This document shows positions 8,062 to 15,925 of a stretch of DNA of 64,000 nt, piece by piece. Both the position numbers and the translations under genes were made by a program. The number at the start of each line of letters is the position of its first letter. Positions within the stretch are counted from its first letter, which is position 1. This DNA comes from Rhizobium sp. ZPR4 (GTDB lineage: Bacteria > Pseudomonadota > Alphaproteobacteria > Rhizobiales > Rhizobiaceae), in contig NZ_CP157967.1 in NCBI RefSeq assembly GCF_040215725.1, positions 2,666,001-2,730,000 on the forward strand. The letters run 5' to 3'. A model generated the notes under the pieces. It saw only the letters and a list, made by a program, of their open reading frames with translations. It did not search any database and was not told where the DNA came from.

Positions 8062-9167
8062 TTTCGGGAATGAGGAAGCTCGTGCCGGCTGCAGCTATCG
8101 CCCTTCTGGCGGCAGCCGGTCTTGCCCATGCTGCCGGCTCGCCACTTGGCATCGGCACGGCGGAGCCGAGCTTCCAGCCGATGGGCGGGCCGCTCGCACC
8201 GATCTTCCTCTATGTAAACTACGAACAGCAGGCCTTCTATCGCGCGCTCACCAAATCCATCGAAGCCATGCGCCAGGACCCCTGGCAGCTCTGGACTCTG
8301 ATCGGCCTTTCTTTCGCCTATGGCATTTTCCATGCCGCCGGCCCCGGCCACGGCAAGGCCGTCATTTCCTCCTACATGGTCGCCAACGAGATCGAGCTGA
8401 AGCGCGGCATCGGCATCTCGTTCGTCTCCGCACTCATTCAGGGGCTGGTTGCCGTTCTCGTCGTCGGTGTCGCCTATTTCATTCTGCGCGGCTCTGGCAT
8501 CACCATGACGATGGCCACCAATGCCATGGAGATCACGAGCTTCGTCATGGTCATCCTGTTCGGCAGCTGGCTTTTGTTCCGCAAGCTGCGGGCGATGATG
8601 CAAGGCCGGGCGCAACGTCAGGAAATGCAGCTCGCGACATCGGCGGGGCCAATCAGCCTCTCGCTGTTCGAGGGGGCAGCGACGGGCACAGATTCAGCGA
8701 GAAGTTTTGCGCGCAGCAGCGCCGCGATACCCGCTGCCGGCGGCTATCAATGCTACGATCCCGCCCATGCGACCGGCGACGGCGCCTACTGCGAGGCTTG
8801 CGGCCACGCCCATCTTCCCGATCCGAAGATGCTGTCGAACGAAAAGTTCAGCGCTCGCGAGGCCTGGTCTGCCATTGCCGCGGTCGGATTGCGTCCGTGC
8901 TCGGGCGCATTGCTTGTCATGACTTTTTCGATGCTGAACGGGCTCTATCTTGGCGGCCTGTTATCGGTCCTCGCCATGTCGATCGGCACGGCACTGACCG
9001 TGTCGCTGCTTGCCACCATTGCAGTCTTCGCAAAAGGCACTGCCGTCCGTTTCACCGGCAAGGGCTCCAGACTTTCGGTTTGGGTAGGCAACAGCATCGA
9101 GATCCTCGGCGCACTGCTTGTCATTTGCACGGGCATCATCCTGCTCGGCGCCTCGCTGCAAAACTAG
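8055..9167 (+). CDS. NicO-type nickel/cobalt transporter (RcnA-like exporter)
   Basis: A 370-residue inner membrane protein with about six membrane segments after an N-terminal signal-like helix. The NicO signature FHAAGPGHGK (residues 92-101) lies in the first core helix; a second conserved motif, VGLRPCSGALLVM, opens the C-terminal half. A central cytoplasmic or periplasmic loop carries a Cys/His cluster (CYDPAH..., CEACGHAH), a likely metal sensor or ferry site. RcnA relatives export Ni(II) and Co(II). It is translationally coupled to the DUF1007 gene. Confidence 0.87.
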   Translation: MLISGMRKLVPAAAIALLAAAGLAHAAGSPLGIGTAEPSFQPMGGPLAPIFLYVNYEQQAFYRALTKSIEAMRQDPWQLWTLIGLSFAYGIFHAAGPGHGKAVISSYMVANEIELKRGIGISFVSALIQGLVAVLVVGVAYFILRGSGITMTMATNAMEITSFVMVILFGSWLLFRKLRAMMQGRAQRQEMQLATSAGPISLSLFEGAATGTDSARSFARSSAAIPAAGGYQCYDPAHATGDGAYCEACGHAHLPDPKMLSNEKFSAREAWSAIAAVGLRPCSGALLVMTFSMLNGLYLGGLLSVLAMSIGTALTVSLLATIAVFAKGTAVRFTGKGSRLSVWVGNSIEILGALLVICTGIILLGASLQN

Positions 9168-9205
9168 ACAAAGTAGCAACGAGACGATCGGCCCCGTGCT
9201 GGAGC

Positions 9206-9418
9206 CTACTGCCCCTTACGCCTTTGATAGCGGGCGCGCAGCCAGAACACGAAGAAGAAGGCCAGGATGACAAGCACGCCGAAACCGGTGCCGAGCCATG
9301 GCGAGATATTTCCGAGCCAGACGATGACGTTCGGCATCAGGTAGAGCACGGCGGTTGCGACCAGCAAGATAATACCGGCCGCGATTGCCGCCGAGCGGGT
9401 TTCGCTTTTTTTATCCAT
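9206..9418 (-). CDS. Small two-helix membrane protein, unknown function
   Basis: A 70-residue protein with two predicted membrane helices (AAIAAGIILLVATAVLYLM and LGTGFGVLVILAFFFVFWL) and a basic C-terminal tail. ATG 9418 is preferred because AGGGATGG lies 8 bases before it; an ATG at 9430 would add four residues. It stands alone, convergent with the NicO gene, 38 bases from its end. I do not recognise the family. Confidence 0.6.
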   Translation of the reverse strand: MDKKSETRSAAIAAGIILLVATAVLYLMPNVIVWLGNISPWLGTGFGVLVILAFFFVFWLRARYQRRKGQ

Positions 9419-9614
9419 CAATGTAGCCATCCCTGACGCCCCGACACGAGTTCCGGCGAAGGCTTAACGCGCGTCGGGATCCTTCAGATCCGCTCCTTGC
9501 GCCTTAAGCTCTTGATTTTACGCAATGTCATTGTCGCAAAACCGCTGCGCACTTTTGCGCGACATGCTTAGGCCAGCTGCCAAGGAAAGGCAACCGGCCC
9601 TATCGTCACACGCG

Positions 9615-10328
9615 TCACAGCTGAACTTTGGCGCCCGCAACCGTCGCTTCGATATGATCGACCAGAGCGTCGGCCAGACCGAGCCGTCCGGCCAGCAAAT
9701 CGAGATAACCGCGCTCGGCGCGCGAATCCGGTTCGATCGCCAGCCGCGACGCGGTGTAGATCTGCACGCGTTGCTCCTCGGTCTTTGCCGAGGCGACGAT
9801 GGCATCGAGATCGACGGGATTGGCAAGTTCGCGCTGGAAGAAACCTTCCGCCTCCGATCCGACGCCGGCCTCCTGCACCTTGCCGAGAATGCGCTGACGT
9901 TCCGTATCATCGATATGGCCGTCGGCGCGAGCGGCCGCGATCATGGCCCGCACCAGGGAAAGCGTAAAATCATTGCTGGCAACTGCCGGCGCCGTGCTGA
10001 AGCCGGAATCCGTCGGCGGCGGCAGGAACTGCGGCTCGGCCTGTGGGGTGGATTGCGGCGCCGGCTGCGGCTGATTGCCATCGCGATAATTCTTGTAGGC
10101 CTGATAGCCGAGGCCTGCGATGGCGGCGAGGCCGCCGAGCGCCAGCGCATTGCCGGCGACCTGACGCCCGGTCTTCGTACCGAGCAGCACGCCGGCAATC
10201 GCGCTGGTCGCCATCGGATTGTCCCTGGCGAGATTGATGGCCTGGGTGGCCCTGTCTTTCACGGTTCCTTGCACCCCCGGAACCTGCGATCCCAGGAATT
10301 GGTCAAGAAGCTTGCGGGCGTCGATCAT
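9615..10328 (-). CDS. DUF533 (YebE-like) protein with TerB-like domain
   Basis: A 237-residue protein. Residues 1-45 form an amphipathic start (MIDARKLLDQFLGSQ), then a Gly/Ala-rich hydrophobic helix (SAIAGVLLGTKTGRQVAGNALALGGLAAIAGLGYQAYKNY, about 44-83), a Pro/Gln linker (about 87-108) and a C-terminal alpha-helical TerB-like domain with LVRAMIAAARADGHIDDTERQRI. This is the layout of DUF533 proteins, which in enterobacteria are inner membrane proteins of the stress response; no biochemical role is settled. ATG at 10328 follows GGAGGA. Single gene. Confidence 0.83.
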   Translation of the reverse strand: MIDARKLLDQFLGSQVPGVQGTVKDRATQAINLARDNPMATSAIAGVLLGTKTGRQVAGNALALGGLAAIAGLGYQAYKNYRDGNQPQPAPQSTPQAEPQFLPPPTDSGFSTAPAVASNDFTLSLVRAMIAAARADGHIDDTERQRILGKVQEAGVGSEAEGFFQRELANPVDLDAIVASAKTEEQRVQIYTASRLAIEPDSRAERGYLDLLAGRLGLADALVDHIEATVAGAKVQL

Positions 10329-10402
10329 ATGGATGGTCCTCCGTCCTTGTGATGGTGAAGGGGAGATAGGAAGCGCAACCGCAAATACCAATCCACATCA
10401 TG

Positions 10403-10435
10403 CAAAAAGGCGCGCGGAAAGCTCCACGCGCCTTT
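10403..10435 (-). terminator. Intrinsic terminator of eda
   Basis: On the minus strand, AAAGGCGCG / CGCGCCTTTTTG arms close a loop of about 12 bases and are followed by a T-run. It lies 27 bases after the eda stop codon. Confidence 0.8.
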
Positions 10436-10461
10436 GAAATCGAATTCGATAGGCTCGGCTC

Positions 10462-11100
10462 TCAGCCCTTGAGCGATGCTGCCTCTGCGGCAAGCTTCGT
10501 AATGCCAGCCCAGTCGCCGGCAGCGACCAGCTCCTTCGGCGCAACCCAGGAGCCACCGACACAGATGACGTTCGGCAGCGACAGATAATCAAGAGCGTTC
10601 TTCAGCGAGATACCGCCGGTCGGGCAGAAGATCGTGCCTGCCAGCGGCGAGGACAGGGCCTTGAGATAAGAGGCACCGCCTGCCTGCTCGGCCGGGAAGA
10701 ACTTGAGCACCGTATAGCCCTCCTCGCGCAGCGCCATGACTTCGCTGGCCGTGGCGGCACCCGGCAGCAGCGGCACATGCGAGGAGCGTGCAACATCCAG
10801 CAGTTCCTGTGTCGTGCCGGGGCTGACGATGAACTTGGAGCCGGCTTCGACCGCTGCATCCCACTGGCTGACATTGAGGATGGTGCCGGCGCCGACCTCA
10901 GCCCCTTCCACCTCTTCGGCCACGGCGCGGATCGCGTCGAGCGCACCGGCGGTACGCAGCGTGATCTCGATGGCCTTCAGACCACCGGCAACAAGCGCGC
11001 GGGCGAGCGGCACGGCCGATTTCGCATCGTCGACGATCAGCACCGGAACGACGGGCTGCAGTTTCAGGATGGAAAGAAGCTTCTCGGTTTTCTCGCCCAT
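10462..11100 (-). CDS. eda: KDPG/KHG aldolase (2-dehydro-3-deoxyphosphogluconate aldolase)
   Basis: Splits 2-keto-3-deoxy-6-phosphogluconate into pyruvate and glyceraldehyde 3-phosphate, the last step of the Entner-Doudoroff pathway, the main hexose route in rhizobia. A 212-residue class I aldolase. Motifs: IEITLRT with the glutamate of the active site, GAGTILN, and LKFFPAEQAGG with the Schiff-base lysine, then FCPTGGIS for phosphate binding. It is at its family's normal length. It is a single-gene unit here, away from edd and zwf, and has its own terminator. Confidence 0.95.
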   Translation of the reverse strand: MGEKTEKLLSILKLQPVVPVLIVDDAKSAVPLARALVAGGLKAIEITLRTAGALDAIRAVAEEVEGAEVGAGTILNVSQWDAAVEAGSKFIVSPGTTQELLDVARSSHVPLLPGAATASEVMALREEGYTVLKFFPAEQAGGASYLKALSSPLAGTIFCPTGGISLKNALDYLSLPNVICVGGSWVAPKELVAAGDWAGITKLAAEAASLKG

Positions 11101-11260
11101 GGTCGGTGCACTCCCTTTAAAACGATTGAAATCCGGCTTTCGAATAGCCTTCCCGAAGGTGCTTGTCGAGACAAAAGCTCGCTTTAAATACGACGGGTAG
11201 GAAATCGCGGCAACTTGCTATAGTCTACTTCAATCTGTGCCGGTGGAGCATGTCAAACGC

Positions 11261-11746
11261 ATGGCAAAAGAGATCGAGCGAAAGTTTCTGGTGCGCGGCG
11301 ATCATTGGCGTGATTCCGTTTCGGAGAGGCTGATCCTGCGACAGGGATATATTGCCTCCATGGAAGGTCGTTCCGTGCGCATACGGCTGACGAACGACAA
11401 GAAGGCGACCCTGACGATCAAGATCGGCAAGGCAATGACCAGAGACGAATTCGAGTATGAGATCCCCGTCGATGAAGCGGAGGAACTGCTGGGAACAGCG
11501 ATCGGCCTCGTCATCGAAAAGACCCGCCACAAGGTGCCTTTCAAGGGATTTACCTGGGAAGTGGATGTCTTCCGCGGCGCTCATCGCGGCCTCGTGATTG
11601 CCGAGGTTGAGATGGGGAAGGAAAGCGACAATCCGGAACTGCCGGACTGGATCGGACGTGAGGTAACTGGCGAATACCGCTATTCCAATCAGGCCCTCGC
11701 GACGCAGTTCGAGCAGGAGTACGATGAGCTATCGCATACGGCCTGA
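11261..11746 (+). CDS. CYTH domain protein (inorganic triphosphatase type)
   Basis: A 161-residue single-domain CYTH protein. The N-terminus AKEIERKFLV carries the family's ExExK metal/phosphate motif (here E-I-E-R-K), and basic residues of the tunnel follow (RQGY, VRIRL, TIKIGK). Known relatives hydrolyse inorganic triphosphate or related triphosphates in a divalent-metal-dependent way. ATG 11261 starts directly before the motif; a GTG at 11237 is a longer alternative. It overlaps the CHAD gene by 23 bases, so the two are coupled. In E. coli ygiF the two domains are fused; here they are separate. Confidence 0.88.
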   Translation: MAKEIERKFLVRGDHWRDSVSERLILRQGYIASMEGRSVRIRLTNDKKATLTIKIGKAMTRDEFEYEIPVDEAEELLGTAIGLVIEKTRHKVPFKGFTWEVDVFRGAHRGLVIAEVEMGKESDNPELPDWIGREVTGEYRYSNQALATQFEQEYDELSHTA

Positions 11747-12635
11747 CCGGGCTCTTGATGACGAGGTGCACAAAGCCGCCGCGCATCAACTCGGCAGGGC
11801 GATGGCCGAACTGACGGACAGACCGCAGGGCTTGCACGAAGCGGTTCACGCCGCCCGCAAGAACATCAAGCGCGTGCGGGCGCTCTACCGATTGATAGCG
11901 CCGATCGCACGCGAATTTCAGCAGCGGGAAAATGACCGGCTTCGGAATATCGCACGCACGCTTTCCAGCGTTCGCGACGCAACCGCGCTGATCGAGATCA
12001 GCCACTACCTGCAGGCAACCGCTGCATCCGCCGAAGAACTGCATGCGCTGACCCGCGTCAGCGATCTGCTGACCGCCAGGCGCGACCGTCTCGCGGCGGC
12101 GGAAACCGACCTCGAAGACAAGGCGCAGGCGGCAGTCGCCACATGTGCCGAAGCGCGCGAGGCATTAAAGGATGCATCCTTCGGCTGTGGCCGGCGTGAT
12201 ACGGCCCGTCTTTTTCAGAAAGGCTGGCGCAAGAATGCCCGCAAGGCGATGCGGGCATTGTCCGAATGCCATGCAGAAGCGGCTCATGCCGAGAGCTTTC
12301 ATGACCTGCGCAAGCGCAGCCAGGACTACTGGATGCATCACATGCTGCTGCGCGATGTCTGGCCGGCGGCGATGCATGCCAAGCAGCTGGAAGCCAAGGC
12401 TTTGGTCGACGTGCTCGGCCGCTATCTCGACATGTCGATACTGGCCGATGTCGCGGACCGCGAGCCGCATCTCTTCGACAGAAGCGACGATCACGCCCGC
12501 CTGCTGGAAGCGATCATTGCCCGGCAGCAGACCGCCCGCGAGGAGGCACTAAGCCGGGCGCGCTGGGTCTTTGCCGACAAGCCGGAGAACGAGGCGCGAA
12601 CCATAAAGCACCTATGGCTGGAAGCGGCGGGCTGA
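11724..12635 (+). CDS. CHAD domain protein
   Basis: A 303-residue helical CHAD (conserved histidine alpha-helical domain) protein. Conserved basic and His positions are seen in LHEAVHAARKNIKRVRALYRLI, RDATALIE, and the second half HDLRKRSQDYWMHHMLL. CHAD domains bind polyphosphate and associate with polyphosphate granules. The overlap with the CYTH triphosphatase gene supports a joint role in polyphosphate/triphosphate metabolism; that is inference from family knowledge and gene order. Confidence 0.88.
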   Translation: MSYRIRPDRALDDEVHKAAAHQLGRAMAELTDRPQGLHEAVHAARKNIKRVRALYRLIAPIAREFQQRENDRLRNIARTLSSVRDATALIEISHYLQATAASAEELHALTRVSDLLTARRDRLAAAETDLEDKAQAAVATCAEAREALKDASFGCGRRDTARLFQKGWRKNARKAMRALSECHAEAAHAESFHDLRKRSQDYWMHHMLLRDVWPAAMHAKQLEAKALVDVLGRYLDMSILADVADREPHLFDRSDDHARLLEAIIARQQTAREEALSRARWVFADKPENEARTIKHLWLEAAG

Positions 12636-12687
12636 CATCAATCCTACGCCCGCTCAGGCAGTACAATCGGCTTGTCCCGCTATTGCC

Positions 12688-14202
12688 TCAAGCGCGCGGC
12701 GCATCCGTCAAACCAAGTCCCACTCGCGCGAAATAACGCTCCAGCATCGCAACATTACCGGCTGCGACGATGGCACCGATATAACCGTCCGGACGCACCA
12801 GCACCCATTCGCCCGAGGATAGGGCGTAGATGTCCCGAAGATGGCCCTCGGGATCGACCATGTCGCCTGACGGGCCGAAGGTATGAATATGCAAGCCTCG
12901 GCGCGGCGGCACCGATCCGGGCTCCACGCCATAACCAAGCAATGTCCAATGCGCTCCTCGGAAGAGGTCGAACAGCCGTGTCGGCTGGCCGGCGGCACCA
13001 CGGATCGGCGCATCGGGAGCTCGGTCACCGGCTGACAGGCGATCGCTGCGCCCAAGCGCTTCGAGCGCGAGCGAGGATCCGGGATAACCGATATCGAGTT
13101 GATGCACCTCGCGCCCGCGACGCGTGTCGCCCTGCTTTTGGGCATTGAGAAGCTTCGTTGCCAGACCGAGCATCGCTGCTGCGATCGGCTGACGCTCCTC
13201 TTCATAGCTGTCCAGCAGTGCGTCATCGGCTCCATTGGCGACCGCAGCCAGCTTCCAGCCGAGATTATAGGCATCCTGCACGCTGGTATTGAGGCCCTGG
13301 CCACCCGTCGGCGGATGAATGTGGGCGGCATCACCGATGAGGAAAACGCGGCCAACGCTGTATCGATCGGCCAGTCGCGCGTTCATGCTGTAAGCCGACG
13401 ACCATGACACGGATTGGATATGGATATCGTCGCGCCTGGTGCGCTCCGCCACCATCGCCTCCAGCCCTTCGGCCGAAAGATCGATGTCGCCGTCGAGAGG
13501 GATCGGCCCCTGTATCTGGAACATCTCGGTCCCGGCGAGCGGGCAAAACATGATCTGCCGCGACATGTCGCCTTCGTTGAAGCGGTGCCAGGCATCGCGC
13601 TTGAGACCGGTCAGGATAACATCGGCCACGATGGCGCGAACGCCGAGGGTCTTACCCGGAAAGTCGATGCCAAGGGCGTGACGAACGAAGCTGCGGCCGC
13701 CATCGGCACCGACGAGCCAACGCACCCGGAGAGTTTCCTCCCCCGCCCTGCCTGTGAGACGCGCCGTCACGCCGCCCGGATCCTGCTCAAAACCAACCAG
13801 CTCGCAGCCGAATTGCGGCCTGTGGCCAAGCTCGAGCAGCCTTTCGCGCATCACCTTTTCGGTCAGGAATTGTGGTATCATCAGCGGCAGATGATAAGGT
13901 TCGGCCGGCGTCGGATCCCGATGCTCGGTAATGTCGGACTCGGTAAAACTGCCGTCATCGCGATATCGCCGCTCAGGCGGATAGAGGCCGCCGGTCGCGA
14001 CGATCCGCTCGAGAATGCCGAGATCCTCGAAAATCTCCTGGGTCCGCGGCTGGATACCCTTGCCGCGCGATCCATGGAACGGCTCGTCCATCTTCTCGAT
14101 CAGACGGAAGGAGATCCCTCTCCTTGCCAAATCGATCGCCAATGCCAGGCCGGCCGCGCCCGCACCGCAAATCAGCACATCGGCTGCAAATTGCTCTGTC
14201 AT
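12688..14202 (-). CDS. FAD-dependent aromatic monooxygenase (PHBH/PheA-TfdB type)
   Basis: A 504-residue flavin monooxygenase. FAD is held by an N-terminal Rossmann motif (LICGAGAAGLALAIDLARRG), the DG motif (LVGADGGRSFVRHALG) and the GD motif (VFLIGDAAHIHPPTGGQGLN). The extra C-terminal thioredoxin-like domain is typical of phenol hydroxylase and MhpA-like enzymes. Likely substrates are phenols or polyketide-like aromatics; which one cannot be told. The ATG at 14202 follows GGAGA; an upstream ATG at 14229 lies within the operator of the divergent MarR gene and is not likely to be used. Confidence 0.87.
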   Translation of the reverse strand: MTEQFAADVLICGAGAAGLALAIDLARRGISFRLIEKMDEPFHGSRGKGIQPRTQEIFEDLGILERIVATGGLYPPERRYRDDGSFTESDITEHRDPTPAEPYHLPLMIPQFLTEKVMRERLLELGHRPQFGCELVGFEQDPGGVTARLTGRAGEETLRVRWLVGADGGRSFVRHALGIDFPGKTLGVRAIVADVILTGLKRDAWHRFNEGDMSRQIMFCPLAGTEMFQIQGPIPLDGDIDLSAEGLEAMVAERTRRDDIHIQSVSWSSAYSMNARLADRYSVGRVFLIGDAAHIHPPTGGQGLNTSVQDAYNLGWKLAAVANGADDALLDSYEEERQPIAAAMLGLATKLLNAQKQGDTRRGREVHQLDIGYPGSSLALEALGRSDRLSAGDRAPDAPIRGAAGQPTRLFDLFRGAHWTLLGYGVEPGSVPPRRGLHIHTFGPSGDMVDPEGHLRDIYALSSGEWVLVRPDGYIGAIVAAGNVAMLERYFARVGLGLTDAPRA

Positions 14203-14212
14203 TTCTGTCTCC

Positions 14213-14233
14213 ATATGTGTAATATGCACATAT
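14213..14233. promoter_or_regulatory. MarR-type operator between monooxygenase and MarR genes
   Basis: ATATGTG (14213-14219) and CACATAT (14227-14233) are perfect 7-bp arms around a 7-base AT-rich spacer, centred in the 49-base divergent gap. A further CACATAT half lies at 14276-14282 inside the MarR reading frame. Position and symmetry fit a MarR dimer site that controls both genes. Confidence 0.7.
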
Positions 14234-14251
14234 TACGAGAAAGGCGGTCCT

Positions 14252-14737
14252 GTGTCAACAAAAAGCTTGCAAAATACACATATCAGCGGTCGGCTGCGCG
14301 AACTCCATAGTGCGCTCGTCGAAATCGTCGGCGTTATGAATCGACCTCAGCGCGACGAGGCAATGATCCAAGAGGCAGGCATCTCCCTCGACCGCGCGCT
14401 GTTTTCCCTGTTGGTTTTGGTGGAACGGCTCGGCCCCATCGGCGTTGTCGAACTGGCCGATCGTGTCGGGCGCGACTACACCACCGTCAGCCGTCAGGTC
14501 GCGAAAATGGAAGGGCTCGGGCTGATCACCCGGCAGGAAAATGCGGTCGACCGCCGCCTTCGCGAGGCCGTCATCACCGAGACAGGCAAGGCGATGACCG
14601 ATCGCATCGATGAGGCGCGCGAGAGGATCGCACGGTCTATTTTCGCCAAATGGGACGAGCAGGACATCGAGAACCTTGTGCGGCTCATGCGCAGGTTCGC
14701 CGACGACATCAAGGATGATGCGCCGGTTACCCGATGA
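14252..14737 (+). CDS. MarR family transcriptional regulator
   Basis: A 161-residue regulator with the MarR winged helix: GPIGVVELADRVGRDYTTVSRQVAKMEGLGLI is the helix-turn-helix and the D-R-R-L-R-E wing follows at NAVDRRLREAVITETG. The GTG at 14252 is chosen because AAAGGCGG lies just upstream and it begins after the operator; the in-frame sequence farther upstream runs through the operator and the monooxygenase gene. It is divergent from the FAD monooxygenase and probably represses it until an aromatic ligand is bound. Confidence 0.87.
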   Translation: MSTKSLQNTHISGRLRELHSALVEIVGVMNRPQRDEAMIQEAGISLDRALFSLLVLVERLGPIGVVELADRVGRDYTTVSRQVAKMEGLGLITRQENAVDRRLREAVITETGKAMTDRIDEARERIARSIFAKWDEQDIENLVRLMRRFADDIKDDAPVTR

Positions 14738-14922
14738 ACATCGGATGGCCAGCATGCCCGGAACTTGTGGGACAATGCCCGCTCGGGAAGGCACCGGCCG
14801 AGCAGCGTTTCGGCTTGTCGGCAATGGTATTTCGACGCCTTTCGCCGCTTCCGCCGACATAGGATAGGGCTGCGGCGTAAATCCCGATTGCCTGAATGCC
14901 CACAAAATTGTATTTCCCCGGC

Positions 14923-15864
14923 ATGACCGACATGCTTTCAGATTCACGGCGCGACGCGACCGGCGCATTCCTCGTTGCTGCGCTCTATCATTTCGTTTCC
15001 TTCCCGCGCTTCGAAAGCCTGCGCGAGCCGCTACTTGCGCTCTGCGAGGAAAAGGGCGTGAAGGGCACGCTGCTGCTCGCGCATGAGGGGATCAACGGGA
15101 CCATCGCCGGCACGGATGCCGCCATCGGCGCAGTGCTTGCCTTCCTTCGCGCGCAGCCGGAATTTGCCGGCCTCGAGCACAAGGAAAGCCGCGCGTCGAA
15201 AATGCCGTTTGTGCGTATGAAGGTGAAGCTCAAGAAAGAGATCGTCACCATGGGCGTCGAGGATATCGACCCCACGAGAGTCGTCGGCACCTATGTCGCG
15301 CCGAAGGACTGGAACGCGCTGATCTCCGACCCCGACACCATCGTCATCGACACCCGCAACGATTATGAGACCGCCATCGGCGTCTTCAAGGGCGCGGTCG
15401 ATCCGAAGACCAAGACCTTCCGCGAATTTCCCGATTGGGTGCGCGACAATACCGGCCTGCACAACAAGCCGAAGATCGCCATGTACTGCACCGGCGGCAT
15501 CCGCTGCGAGAAGGCGACCGCCTTCATGAAGCAGCAGGGCTTCGACGAGGTCTATCATCTCAAGGGCGGCATCCTGAAATATCTGGAGGAAGTGCCGGCT
15601 GAAGAAAGCCTCTGGGAAGGCGCCTGCTTCGTCTTCGACGAGCGCGTCTCCGTCGAGCATGGTCTGAAAGAGGGCAATCACAGGCTCTGCCACGCCTGCC
15701 GCAATCCCATCACCGCCGAGGAAGTGACTTCACCCTTCTACGAGGCCGGCGTTTCCTGCAGCCACTGCTACCACGAACGCACTGAAGACGACCGCGAGCG
15801 CTATCGCGAAAGGCAGCGGCAGATCGTGCTTGCCCGCAAGCGTGGCCACGAGCATATCGGCTAA
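14923..15864 (+). CDS. trhO: tRNA uridine(34) hydroxylase (rhodanese-like, UPF0176)
   Basis: TrhO family enzymes hydroxylate U34 of some tRNAs to 5-hydroxyuridine in an oxygen-dependent way. The protein (313 residues from this start) has an acylphosphatase-like N-terminal domain ([16 protein letters not shown]), a rhodanese domain (VIDTRNDYE ... [10 protein letters not shown] with the active-site C189) and a C-terminal zinc-like cluster (CHACRNP ... CSHCYHE). The start is not fixed: ATGs at 14896, 14923 and 14932 are all in frame and none has a strong ribosome site. The 185-base gap upstream holds nothing I recognise. Confidence 0.88.
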   Translation: MTDMLSDSRRDATGAFLVAALYHFVSFPRFESLREPLLALCEEKGVKGTLLLAHEGINGTIAGTDAAIGAVLAFLRAQPEFAGLEHKESRASKMPFVRMKVKLKKEIVTMGVEDIDPTRVVGTYVAPKDWNALISDPDTIVIDTRNDYETAIGVFKGAVDPKTKTFREFPDWVRDNTGLHNKPKIAMYCTGGIRCEKATAFMKQQGFDEVYHLKGGILKYLEEVPAEESLWEGACFVFDERVSVEHGLKEGNHRLCHACRNPITAEEVTSPFYEAGVSCSHCYHERTEDDRERYRERQRQIVLARKRGHEHIG

Positions 15865-15925
15865 AGCATTTTCGGAAAACTGCGCTGCGGTCTTCCCCCA
15901 GGAATGCGCGGGTGCTCCGCGCGTA

